A stretch of DNA of 7,521 nucleotides from Candidatus Dadabacteria bacterium (GTDB lineage Bacteria > Desulfobacterota_D > UBA1144 > Nemesobacterales > UBA2774), in NCBI GenBank assembly GCA_003229065.1, contig QIHJ01000395.1, forward strand, positions 1 to 7,521. Reading direction: 5' to 3'. The position numbers and the translations under genes are program-made. The first letter of the stretch is position 1, and every line of letters begins with the position of its first letter. Shown here piece after piece: positions 1-7,521 of the stretch. Below the pieces are notes generated by a model. That model had not been told where the DNA came from, did not search any database, and saw only the letters and a list, made by a program, of their open reading frames with translations.

Positions 1-257
1 TAGCTGTAGTGGGTAAATTTGTTAGCGGCTGGGCTGTGTTTCAAAAAGGAATTAATAAGACAGCGATAGGTATTGGAATGATTCCCAGAGGTGAGGTCGG
101 GCTTATATTCGCTCAGGTCGGGCTTACTTACGGCATATTCACATCAGAGCTTTTTTCCGCTGTGACGGTAATGGTTATGCTGACCACGTTTATTGCGCCG
201 CCGCTTCTTAAGATAGCTTTTGCAAGGAGCGATGGACCACTTGAGGACTCAGCTTAG
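1..257 (+). CDS. Cation/proton antiporter, C-terminal fragment (5' end outside window)
   Basis: The reading frame is open from the left edge and ends at TAG 255-257, so only about the last 84 residues are visible. The segment GMIPRGEVGLIFAQVGL (DNA about 78-126) is the conserved motif near the C-terminal end of the Na+/H+ exchanger domain of CPA1/CPA2 monovalent cation:proton antiporters. It is followed by one more hydrophobic helix ending around TFIAPPLLKIAF and a short polar tail. No nucleotide-binding RCK/TrkA domain follows the membrane domain, so this is the short form of the family and not a full KefB/KefC-type channel. The protein should sit in the inner membrane and exchange Na+ or K+ for H+; the ion cannot be told from this fragment. 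The stop lies 24 nt before the first ATP synthase gene, so co-transcription is plausible. An internal GTG at 9 is not a real start. Confidence 0.85.
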   Translation, partial: AVVGKFVSGWAVFQKGINKTAIGIGMIPRGEVGLIFAQVGLTYGIFTSELFSAVTVMVMLTTFIAPPLLKIAFARSDGPLEDSA

Positions 258-281
258 GGATTTAACAGGAGATATTTTATA

Positions 282-800
282 ATGCTAAATAAAAGATTTT
301 TTTCATTCATACTTGGAACACTGGGGTTATTTGCAGCCACCGCACCCTGCGCGCTTGCCGCCGATGATTTGCTGAGCGTAAACAAGACAGTTTTTATACA
401 GATGGCAATATTCCTTATCGCAATTTATATCTTGAATAAGCTTGTGTTCAAACCCTTCTTAAATCTTATGGACCGAAGAGATAAGCTCACCCGGGGAGCG
501 ATAGAAGAGGCAAAGGAGCTCGAAGAGAAAGTGGTTCAAATCATCGATGAATATGAAGCCAAGCTTGCTGAGGCCAGGGTGCTGGCCGTAGAGGAGCGTA
601 ACAAGATTGTCCAGGAAGGGGAGAAAGTGGCGGAGGGAATTTTGAGTAAGGCCCGGGAAGAAACATCAGGGCTCTTGCAAGAAGCAAAGCATAAGCTTGA
701 GGCGGACACTCTGGAGATTAAGAATAAGGTTAAATCAGATGTAGATGCCATAGCTAAGGATATTGCATCCACGTTATTGGGTAAGGAGATTGCGTCATGA
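282..800 (+). CDS. atpF: ATP synthase Fo subunit b' (signal-peptide form)
   Basis: This 172-residue protein is one half of the peripheral stalk that holds F1 against the membrane a subunit. Residues 1-26 look like a Sec signal peptide: basic start (NKR), hydrophobic core, and an ALA|A cleavage site at about 26/27. A second hydrophobic segment (about 35-53) is the single membrane anchor, followed by the typical b-subunit junction VFKPFLNLMDRR and a long charged, Ala/Glu/Lys-rich coiled coil to the end. Cleavage would leave the N-terminus outside and the stalk in the cytoplasm, matching known b topology. ATG 282 has AGGAG at 267-271, 10 nt upstream. The stop overlaps the next start by 4 nt (ATGA 797-800). 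It is the first ATP synthase gene in this cluster. It could equally be labelled atpF', atpX or atpF1; which of the two copies counts as b or b' is a naming choice. Confidence 0.93.
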   Translation: MLNKRFFSFILGTLGLFAATAPCALAADDLLSVNKTVFIQMAIFLIAIYILNKLVFKPFLNLMDRRDKLTRGAIEEAKELEEKVVQIIDEYEAKLAEARVLAVEERNKIVQEGEKVAEGILSKAREETSGLLQEAKHKLEADTLEIKNKVKSDVDAIAKDIASTLLGKEIAS

Positions 801-1351
801 CTGAGTTTGAAATACTTAACCTCATATTAGCAAACGCTTCAGAAGGCGGTGGGTTTGATTGGAGGTTTGTAATGGAGCACACCATAAACCTGTCGATACT
901 GCTTGCCGTGATTGTTTATTTCGCCAAGACCCCTGTGATGAATTTTCTCGTTGTAAGACGGGCCAACATAAGCCGTGAGATCGACGAAGCTCAAAAGACC
1001 ATAACGGAAGCCAAAGAAAGGTATGAAGAATTTGCTCAGAAGCTAGAGGGAATAAAAGGAGAGATTACGAGCCTTAAAGATACTCTCAGGCGACAGGGAG
1101 AGACCGAAAGAGACGAAATTGTAAAACACGCTCATCTAACCTCGGAAATATTGAGTAAGGAAGCAAGGGATACGATAGAGCTTGAGACCGAGAGGGCGAT
1201 GCGTGAGATTCAGTCAGAGGTTGTTGCGCTCGCAATCGGTATTGCAAAGAACCTCATCAAGGAAAATCTGGTCGAATCCGACAAAGAGAGACTGCTCTCA
1301 CAATTCACTAAAGATGTAGAGGAAGAAAAATGGCATCAATCGCAACATTAA
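797..1351 (+). CDS. atpF: ATP synthase Fo subunit b (second b-type stator subunit)
   Basis: This 184-residue protein is the second b-type subunit and probably pairs with the preceding b' as a heterodimeric peripheral stalk. Unlike its neighbour it has no signal peptide. About 25 polar or mixed residues precede a single membrane helix (about residues 28-45), then TPVMNFLVVRRANISREIDEA, the usual membrane-to-stalk transition, and a long coiled coil rich in Glu, Lys and Arg. The C-terminal part (VVALAIGIAKNLIKENL, about 148-164) matches the conserved end of b subunits that binds delta. ATG 797 is supported by AAGGAGAT at 783-790 and sits in an ATGA overlap with b', indicating translational coupling. 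Its last 22 nt overlap atpH, giving the ending WHQSQH. Confidence 0.93.
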   Translation: MTEFEILNLILANASEGGGFDWRFVMEHTINLSILLAVIVYFAKTPVMNFLVVRRANISREIDEAQKTITEAKERYEEFAQKLEGIKGEITSLKDTLRRQGETERDEIVKHAHLTSEILSKEARDTIELETERAMREIQSEVVALAIGIAKNLIKENLVESDKERLLSQFTKDVEEEKWHQSQH

Positions 1352-1872
1352 GAGATTTGACGGAAGCGCTGATCGAGAGCTCTAAGGAATTAGGCAAACT
1401 TGATAAGGTTACAGCCGACATGGGCGACTTTTATCACCTTGTCAAATCCTCTGAGGAGCTTAGAAATATACTCTGGAGCACTACTTTTGAGCTTAAGGAA
1501 AGAAAGTCCATTACGGCCGATATCAGCGCCAAAAGGGGCTACGACGGACTTACCGCTAACTTTCTGAACCTGATTATAGAGCTTGATAAGTTTAAGTCGC
1601 TTATAAAATCTGAGCAGACTTTCATGGGGAAATTATTTAAGGCTTCGGGAAGGATTAAGGCTCAGGTAACAACTGCAAGCGAGGCGGCTGAGGAAGAAAT
1701 CTCCCGTATTAAAAACGCGCTGGCCAAAGCAGTGGGACAGGACGTCGAGGTCACCACCAAGGTGGATCCCGAGATATTGGGAGGGGTAATCGCAAAGGTA
1801 GAAGATAAGGTATATGATGGTAGTATAAAGACCCAGCTGGAGAGGATTCGGGGTATGTTATCTGAATCATAA
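1330..1872 (+). CDS. atpH: ATP synthase F1 subunit delta (OSCP)
   Basis: This is the stator cap that links the top of the alpha3-beta3 hexamer to the b/b' stalk. At 180 residues it has the normal family length. The C-terminal signature is clear: VDPEILGGVIAKVEDKVYDG at about 144-163, then SIKTQLERIRGML. The N-terminal helical domain is more divergent and lacks the common R-Y-A-x-A-L opening; it reads IATLRDLTEALIESSKEL instead. ATG 1330 lies inside the end of the b gene (22-nt overlap) with GAGGAAG at 1319-1325 as ribosome-binding site. The gene is followed by a 63-nt gap before atpA that holds an extra Shine-Dalgarno-like AAGGAG at 1872-1877 with no start codon at a suitable distance. Confidence 0.93.
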   Translation: MASIATLRDLTEALIESSKELGKLDKVTADMGDFYHLVKSSEELRNILWSTTFELKERKSITADISAKRGYDGLTANFLNLIIELDKFKSLIKSEQTFMGKLFKASGRIKAQVTTASEAAEEEISRIKNALAKAVGQDVEVTTKVDPEILGGVIAKVEDKVYDGSIKTQLERIRGMLSES

Positions 1873-1935
1873 AGGAGTTTATTTCGAAACGAGTAGAAAC
1901 GAATTGAGTCATAAACGCTACAAGGAGCAAATTAC

Positions 1936-3453
1936 ATGCAGGAAATGAAGATAGAAGAAATAGGGGAAATATTAAAGAACAGAATAAAGGGTTACGAAAC
2001 CAAGATCGAGACTTCGGAAGTAGGTACCGTAATCTCCGTCGGTGACGGCATTGTCCGCGCATACGGACTCGACCGGGCAATGGCCGGGGAGCTGGTGGAA
2101 TTCTCAAGCGGTATCATGGGGCTCGTGCTCAACCTTGAAGAAGACAACGTCGGTATCGCCCTCTTCGGTGAAGACAAAGAGGTACAGGAAGGCGACCTGA
2201 TCAAGAGAACGGGAAACGTTGCCGAAGTACCTGTCGGTGAGGCGATGAAGGGCAGAGTGGTAAACGCGCTCGGACAGCCGATTGACGGTAAGGGCGAGAT
2301 TGCCTTTGAAGACATGCGTCAAATCGAGGTTAAAGCTCCGGGTGTTATTTACAGACAGTCGGTTGATGAGCCGCTTCAGACGGGTATTAAATCCATAGAC
2401 GCTATGATACCGATCGGCAGGGGGCAGAGGGAGCTCATATTGGGCGACCGTCAGATCGGGAAAACTGCAATCGCCATTGACACGATAATAAACCAGAGGG
2501 AAGAAGACGTATACTGCATTTACGTAGCCGTCGGTCAGAAGCAGTCCACTGTGGCCCAGGTCGTCGATAAGTTGAGAGAGCACGGCGCTCTTGAGTACAC
2601 TACCATTGTAGCCGCTACAGCGAGTGACCCGGCTCCGTTTCAGTTCATCGCTCCTTACGCGGGATGCGCCCTGGGGGAGCATTTCAGAGATAACGGAAAG
2701 CACGCGCTTGTAGTTTATGACGATCTTACAAAACACGCTTGGGCTTATCGGCAGCTGTCACTGCTCCTTAGACGTCCTCCGGGGCGTGAGGCATATCCGG
2801 GTGACGTGTTTTATCTCCACTCGAGACTGCTCGAAAGGGCTGCAAAGATTAGGGATGAGGACGGCGGCGGATCGCTCACCGCGCTCCCGATTATTGAAAC
2901 ACAGGCAGGCGACGTTTCGGCATACATTCCTACAAACGTCATATCAATAACGGACGGGCAGATTTATCTTGAGAGCGATCTCTTTTACTCAGGCATAAGG
3001 CCCGCGATTAACGTCGGTCTTTCGGTATCCAGGGTAGGAGGCTCGGCCCAGGTGAAGGCAATGAAAAAGGTGGCCGGCACACTAAGGCTCGACCTCGCTC
3101 AGTACAGGGAAGTGGAAGCGTTCTCACAGTTCGCCTCTGATTTGGATAAGGCTACCCAGGCTCAGCTAGCACGAGGAAGCAGGCTTGTGGAAGCGCTTAA
3201 ACAAGGCCAGTACCAGCCGATTGCTGTGGAGAAGCAGATTCTCCTTATCTACGCGGTAACGAACGGTTACGTGGACGATTATCCTGTCGAAGCGGTAGTT
3301 AAGTATGAAAAAGAGCTTTATTCCTTTTTCGAGTCGAAATATCAAAATATACTCGATGAGATAAAGACCAAAAAAGAGATTACGGATGAGCTTCATGAGG
3401 GTGTTACAAACGCTCTTGGCGAGCTTAAGAATCAATTGGGTGATTTAAAATAA
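1936..3453 (+). CDS. atpA: ATP synthase F1 subunit alpha
   Basis: This is the non-catalytic nucleotide-binding subunit of the F1 hexamer, 505 residues, the usual length. Domains in order: N-terminal beta-barrel (about 1-95, with [12 protein letters not shown] at 34-45), nucleotide-binding domain with Walker A GDRQIGKT at 170-177 and Walker B-like LVVYDD at 258-263, the highly conserved [15 protein letters not shown] at 276-290, the VSRVGGSAQ segment with the arginine finger at R366, and a C-terminal helical domain. ATG 1936 has AAGGAG at 1922-1927, 8 nt upstream. M4 is a possible later start but is less well placed. A 63-nt gap separates it from atpH. The C-terminus is odd: the last 12 residues, [12 protein letters not shown], are an internal repeat, and the same DNA repeat continues beyond the stop codon (see 3415-3509). 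Confidence 0.98.
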   Translation: MQEMKIEEIGEILKNRIKGYETKIETSEVGTVISVGDGIVRAYGLDRAMAGELVEFSSGIMGLVLNLEEDNVGIALFGEDKEVQEGDLIKRTGNVAEVPVGEAMKGRVVNALGQPIDGKGEIAFEDMRQIEVKAPGVIYRQSVDEPLQTGIKSIDAMIPIGRGQRELILGDRQIGKTAIAIDTIINQREEDVYCIYVAVGQKQSTVAQVVDKLREHGALEYTTIVAATASDPAPFQFIAPYAGCALGEHFRDNGKHALVVYDDLTKHAWAYRQLSLLLRRPPGREAYPGDVFYLHSRLLERAAKIRDEDGGGSLTALPIIETQAGDVSAYIPTNVISITDGQIYLESDLFYSGIRPAINVGLSVSRVGGSAQVKAMKKVAGTLRLDLAQYREVEAFSQFASDLDKATQAQLARGSRLVEALKQGQYQPIAVEKQILLIYAVTNGYVDDYPVEAVVKYEKELYSFFESKYQNILDEIKTKKEITDELHEGVTNALGELKNQLGDLK

Positions 3454-3509
3454 AACCAATTCGGTGATCTTAAATAAAAACCAATTCGGTGATCTTAAAT
3501 AAAAACTTG
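3415..3509 (+). repeat. Decaying tandem repeat running through the atpA stop codon
   Basis: Four units lie head to tail. Unit 0 (3415-3435, 21 nt) encodes LGELKNQ inside atpA. Unit 1 (3436-3459, 24 nt) encodes LGDLK, the TAA stop, then NQ codons. Unit 2 (3460-3484, 25 nt) encodes FGDLK then TAA. Unit 3 (3485-3509) repeats unit 2 for its first 21 bases and then diverges. Phased from CCAATTCGG, the two 25-nt copies at 3456-3480 and 3481-3505 are identical. Unit 1 matches them at about 20 of 24 positions. Unit 2 is in frame with atpA, so readthrough of the first TAA would add NQFGDLK before the next TAA; unit 3 is out of frame. AATTGG 3434-3439 can pair with CCAATT 3456-3461 across the stop codon. 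Confidence 0.9.
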
Positions 3510-3545
3510 GAGTTAGGATACTTTAGGAATTTACTGGAATAACAT

Positions 3546-5862
<2,317 letters not shown>

Positions 5863-5945
5863 CTCTGGATTAGACCAGGCTGCAGGCGTAATTCACGTAC
5901 GCGGTCTCTGGATAGACTCGTATTAGTATCCCATTGGGGAACGAG
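5863..5945 (+). promoter_or_regulatory. Structured beta-epsilon spacer with two consecutive bulged hairpins
   Basis: Read as RNA this spacer can form two stem-loops. Hairpin 1 pairs AGACC 5872-5876 with GGTCT 5903-5907 and GCGTA 5886-5890 with TACGC 5898-5902. The stems are continuous on the 3' side, with a 9-nt bulge (5877-5885) on the 5' side. Hairpin 2 pairs CTCGT 5917-5921 with ACGAG 5941-5945 and TCCC 5929-5932 with GGGA 5937-5940, again continuous on the 3' side with a 7-nt 5' bulge. An imperfect direct repeat, CTCTGGATTAGAC 5863-5875 and CTCTGGATAGAC 5906-5917, overlaps these elements. GTCT 5904-5907 could alternatively pair with AGAC 5914-5917. No U-tract follows, so it is not a classical terminator. 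The Shine-Dalgarno of atpC starts 3 nt after hairpin 2. Function is inferred only. Confidence 0.5.
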
Positions 5946-5947
5946 AT

Positions 5948-5954
5948 AGGAGAT
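5948..5954 (+). promoter_or_regulatory. Shine-Dalgarno that fixes the TTG start of atpC
   Basis: AGGAGAT sits 7 nt before TTG 5962. No in-frame ATG is close by (ATG 5969 is out of frame), and the residues after TTG match the normal epsilon N-terminus, so this site decides the start. Confidence 0.8.
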
Positions 5955-5961
5955 ATAAATA

Positions 5962-6222
5962 TTGGCTAATGAAATTCATCTTAAAGTAGTAACACCTATT
6001 AAGCTTTTAGTGGACGAGCAGGTAGATGAAGTTGTAGCTCCGGGAGAAGCCGGTGAGTTTGGCGTTCTTCCGGGACACGAGCCCTTCGTCACAACGCTAC
6101 AGGACGGCGAGCTACGCTACAAGAAGGGCGGTGTCGAGCGTACATTGACCCTGGAAGGCGGACTCGCCGACGTAAGGGAAGACAACGTAAGTATTCTTGC
6201 GGACAGAGTGGTAGAGGATTAG
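5962..6222 (+). CDS. atpC: ATP synthase F1 subunit epsilon, short form lacking the C-terminal helical domain
   Basis: This central-stalk subunit binds gamma and the c-ring. The 86 residues cover only the N-terminal beta-sandwich domain: IHLKVVTP at 5-12, GEFGVLPGHEPFVTTL at 31-46, and GGLADVREDNVSILAD at 66-81. Typical bacterial epsilon is about 130-140 residues and adds a C-terminal two-helix domain that can rise and block ATP hydrolysis. Here the protein stops just after the sandwich. The following 194 nt hold no recognisable remnant of that domain in any forward frame, so a natural short form is more likely than a frameshift. Short epsilons of this kind are known, for example in green sulfur bacteria and Bacteroidetes. 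The start codon is TTG, which with the structured leader may lower its yield. This is the last ATP synthase gene of the cluster. Confidence 0.93.
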   Translation: MANEIHLKVVTPIKLLVDEQVDEVVAPGEAGEFGVLPGHEPFVTTLQDGELRYKKGGVERTLTLEGGLADVREDNVSILADRVVED

Positions 6223-6352
6223 AAGGACTTAATACCCCCCCCGGTATGTATAATCAACTTAGATTGAGTAAATCTGCTTAGGCTGCGGCTTTTCTTCTTA
6301 CTGCAAATAGCCCTATCTTGCCTGGTGACAACGCTCAATCCATGCGCGTATC

Positions 6353-6381
6353 TTTACAGAGGCTTGTCTTGGAGGCATAAT
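6353..6381 (+). promoter_or_regulatory. Sigma70-like promoter for the enoyl-CoA hydratase-family gene
   Basis: TTTACA (6353-6358, 5 of 6 match to TTGACA) and CATAAT (6376-6381, 5 of 6 match to TATAAT) are separated by exactly 17 nt. A start site near 6388 would leave a leader of about 30 nt before ATG 6417. The spacer after atpC (6223-6416) otherwise shows a run of eight C (6235-6242) and no gene or clear terminator. The site would separate the downstream gene from the atp operon. Confidence 0.6.
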
Positions 6382-6416
6382 TAGCTCTTCTAAATTCAAC
6401 AGCGGGAGATTGGAAC

Positions 6417-7214
6417 ATGGCTTTAACTGAATCCGTACCGGAACCTCTTATACTAAGGCGTGATGAAGGCGGCGTATCCAATCTCACTATAAACAGGCCC
6501 AAAGCATATAACTCGCTCAGTATAGAGTGTATGGAGATGTTTATAGGGGAGCTTGAGGATGTAGCGTCCGATTTCTCGGTTAAGGTCGTTGTAGTCTCAG
6601 GGGCCGGGAAGGGGTTCTGTGCCGGGCATGATCTGAAGGATATGAGGGCTAACCCTGAAAGATCGTTCTATGAGAAGACGTTTGCTGTTTGCTCCAAGTT
6701 GATGATGACGATCGTAAATCTCCCTAAACCCGTAATTGCCAAAGTACACGGTGTGGCCACCGCGGCGGGCTGCCAGCTTGTGGCATCGTGTGATCTCGCA
6801 GTAGCGGACGAGCACGCCAGGTTTGCCACTCCCGGAGTGAATATAGGGCTCTTCTGCTCGACTCCAATGGTGGCACTCTCAAGGAACGTATCCAGGAAAC
6901 ATGCTATGGAAATGCTCCTCACGGGCGACTTTATTTCGGCAGCCAGGGCATATGAGATAGGTCTTATAAACCGTGTAGTCCCGTATGAAGAGCTGGATAA
7001 TTCTGCAAATGAGCTTGCTCTTAAAATTGCAAGTAAATCCCCATTGACTCTTAAAATAGGGAAGAAAGCGTTTTACGAGCAGCTGGATAAAGATATGTCT
7101 GGAGCTTATGAGTACTGCAGCCGTGTAATGGTCGAGAACATGTTGGCCCGGGACGCTGAAGAGGGGATAGACGCTTTTCTGGAAAAACGCCCCCCTGTAT
7201 GGCGGGGCGAGTAG
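6417..7214 (+). CDS. Enoyl-CoA hydratase/isomerase-superfamily protein, ECHDC3-like
   Basis: This 265-residue protein is a crotonase-fold enzyme of normal family length. The CoA-binding and oxyanion-hole segments are present: GFCAGHDLKDM at 67-77 and HGVATAAGCQLVASCDLAVAD at 111-131, then FATPGVNIGLFCSTP at 136-150. The two glutamates that act as acid and base in classical enoyl-CoA hydratase fall at Q120 (GCQ) and G140 (TPGV), so both are replaced. This pattern, with HDLK and GLFCSTP, is typical of the ECHDC3-like branch, for which a hydratase reaction is not assured. It probably acts on a CoA thioester in the cytoplasm, but the substrate is unknown. ATG 6417 has GGGAGA at 6404-6409. Its own promoter-like site and a 194-nt gap set it apart from the ATP synthase genes. 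It converges with the - strand gene, with 51 nt between stops. Confidence 0.9.
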   Translation: MALTESVPEPLILRRDEGGVSNLTINRPKAYNSLSIECMEMFIGELEDVASDFSVKVVVVSGAGKGFCAGHDLKDMRANPERSFYEKTFAVCSKLMMTIVNLPKPVIAKVHGVATAAGCQLVASCDLAVADEHARFATPGVNIGLFCSTPMVALSRNVSRKHAMEMLLTGDFISAARAYEIGLINRVVPYEELDNSANELALKIASKSPLTLKIGKKAFYEQLDKDMSGAYEYCSRVMVENMLARDAEEGIDAFLEKRPPVWRGE

Positions 7215-7265
7215 GAATTAATATTTATCTTCTTTGGTGATTCTAATAACTATACCTGGTTGAAA

Positions 7266-7521
7266 TCAGCTTTTCTTCTCGCCGCCCTCGTCTTCATCTG
7301 AAGAATCTGAATCCTCTGACTTAGCGATTTCGGGCTGTGGCTCCTCAGTATCCTCAGTTGTCTCTACCTGTGCTTCTGCGGCTTCTTCAGGGGCTGTTTC
7401 AGCAGTCGCTTCGGGTTCCTGTGTCTTTGTTTCTTCCGGAGCCTCTGTCGTAGCTTGAGCTTCAGATTCTTGAGTCGTCGTTGCCTGCTCTGCAGTTTCT
7501 TCCGGCGCCTGTGTCTTCTTT
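7266..7521 (-). CDS. Acidic, repetitive C-terminal tail of an unidentified protein (5' end outside window)
   Basis: The - strand frame is open from the right edge (first full codon at 7520) to TGA at 7268-7266, giving 84 residues with no in-frame stop. The composition is extreme: 23 Glu and 5 Asp against 6 Lys and no Arg, with the rest mainly Ala, Thr, Pro, Gln and Ser. Repeated words include TQAPEET, TEAPEET and TAPEEAA, and the end reads SEDSDSSDEDEGGEKKS. There is no membrane segment or recognisable domain, so this is probably a disordered acidic tail. Several ribosomal and envelope proteins carry such tails, but nothing here identifies the parent. Smooth codon use over 84 codons and conserved repeat meaning at protein level support real coding. 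Its stop faces the preceding gene, with no clear terminator in the 51 nt between them. Confidence 0.75.
   Translation of the reverse strand, partial: KKTQAPEETAEQATTTQESEAQATTEAPEETKTQEPEATAETAPEEAAEAQVETTEDTEEPQPEIAKSEDSDSSDEDEGGEKKS
7429..7514 (-). repeat. In-frame direct repeat inside the acidic tail
   Basis: Two 20-nt copies (7429-7448 and 7495-7514, + strand coordinates) match at 18 of 20 positions and lie 66 nt apart, that is 22 codons. They encode TEAPEET and TQAPEET in the - strand frame. A weaker third copy at protein level (TAPEEAA) lies further toward the C-terminus. This suggests the tail grew by tandem duplication. Confidence 0.7.

Noticed and set aside
278..283. Perfect TATAAT at the start of b', possible -10 box of an atp promoter
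   Set aside because: It overlaps the ATG at 282, so transcription would begin inside the gene, and the best -35 at 16-18 nt spacing (TAGGGA) is poor. The AT-rich leader explains it better.
1872..1935. Extra Shine-Dalgarno-like AAGGAG directly after the atpH stop, possible leader peptide before atpA
   Set aside because: No ATG, GTG or TTG lies at a usable distance with a sensible frame. The real atpA site is at 1922-1927.
2104..2736. Long open frame (210 codons) on the - strand inside atpA
   Set aside because: It is fully covered by the well-conserved alpha gene in another frame and its translation resembles no known family. It is a shadow of coding bias.
6235..6242. Run of eight C as a phase-variation tract or a frameshift truncating epsilon
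   Set aside because: It lies 12 nt after the atpC stop, and epsilon already ends at its domain boundary. No frame downstream continues the epsilon fold.
6261..6299. Hairpin AGATT-GAGTA-AATCT with a T-rich stretch downstream as terminator of the atp operon
   Set aside because: The stem is only 5 A/T-rich base pairs and the pyrimidine run starts about 14 nt after it, so it does not fit an intrinsic terminator.
6270..6345. Tiny - strand frame in the atpC-hydratase spacer ending RRKAAA, resembling a sorting-signal tail
   Set aside because: It is about 17 codons from a TTG, directly preceded by an in-frame stop, with no upstream coding sequence. Chance is the simplest explanation.

Overview
This window is mostly one F-type ATP synthase (F1Fo) operon on the + strand, encoding everything except the Fo a and c subunits. 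It is flanked by the 3' end of a cation/proton antiporter gene, a separately promoted enoyl-CoA hydratase-family gene, and the 3' end of a convergent gene on the - strand. The host looks like a Gram-negative bacterium: it carries two different b-type stator genes (b' and b), the first with a Sec-type signal peptide. The b'-b-delta-alpha-gamma-beta-epsilon order without adjacent a and c genes resembles deltaproteobacterial or Desulfobacterota-like lineages and related uncultured phyla. That placement is an inference; nothing here fixes the phylum. Base composition is moderate and even, with no sign of recent transfer.

Layout. 1-257: C-terminus of a CPA-type antiporter, ending 24 nt before the first ATP synthase gene. 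282-1872: stator genes b', b and delta, tightly overlapping (4 nt and 22 nt). 1936-3453: alpha, whose 3' end runs into a decaying tandem repeat that continues past the stop codon. 3546-4430: gamma, with a weak ribosome-binding site. 4423-5862: beta, overlapping gamma by 8 nt, with a strong Shine-Dalgarno sequence inside the gamma gene. 5863-5961: a 99-nt spacer that can fold into two consecutive bulged hairpins ending just before the Shine-Dalgarno of epsilon. 5962-6222: epsilon, starting with TTG and containing only the N-terminal beta-sandwich domain. 6223-6416: a 194-nt spacer with a good sigma70-like promoter. 6417-7214: an enoyl-CoA hydratase/isomerase-superfamily protein of ECHDC3-like type without the two classical catalytic glutamates. 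7266-7521 (- strand): the acidic, repetitive C-terminal tail of a protein whose body lies outside the window.

How the genes work together. Alpha3-beta3 forms the catalytic hexamer, gamma and epsilon the rotor stalk, and delta plus the b/b' dimer the stator. Subunits a and c must be encoded elsewhere. Ribosome-binding strength differs along the message (strong for alpha and beta, weak for gamma, TTG start plus structured leader for epsilon), which fits a 3:3:1:1 subunit ratio. The upstream antiporter may be co-transcribed and is thematically linked through the membrane ion gradient.

I see no wholly new multi-gene system. The most unusual points are the repeat array through the alpha stop codon, the structured beta-epsilon spacer, the one-domain epsilon, and the Glu-less hydratase-like protein.
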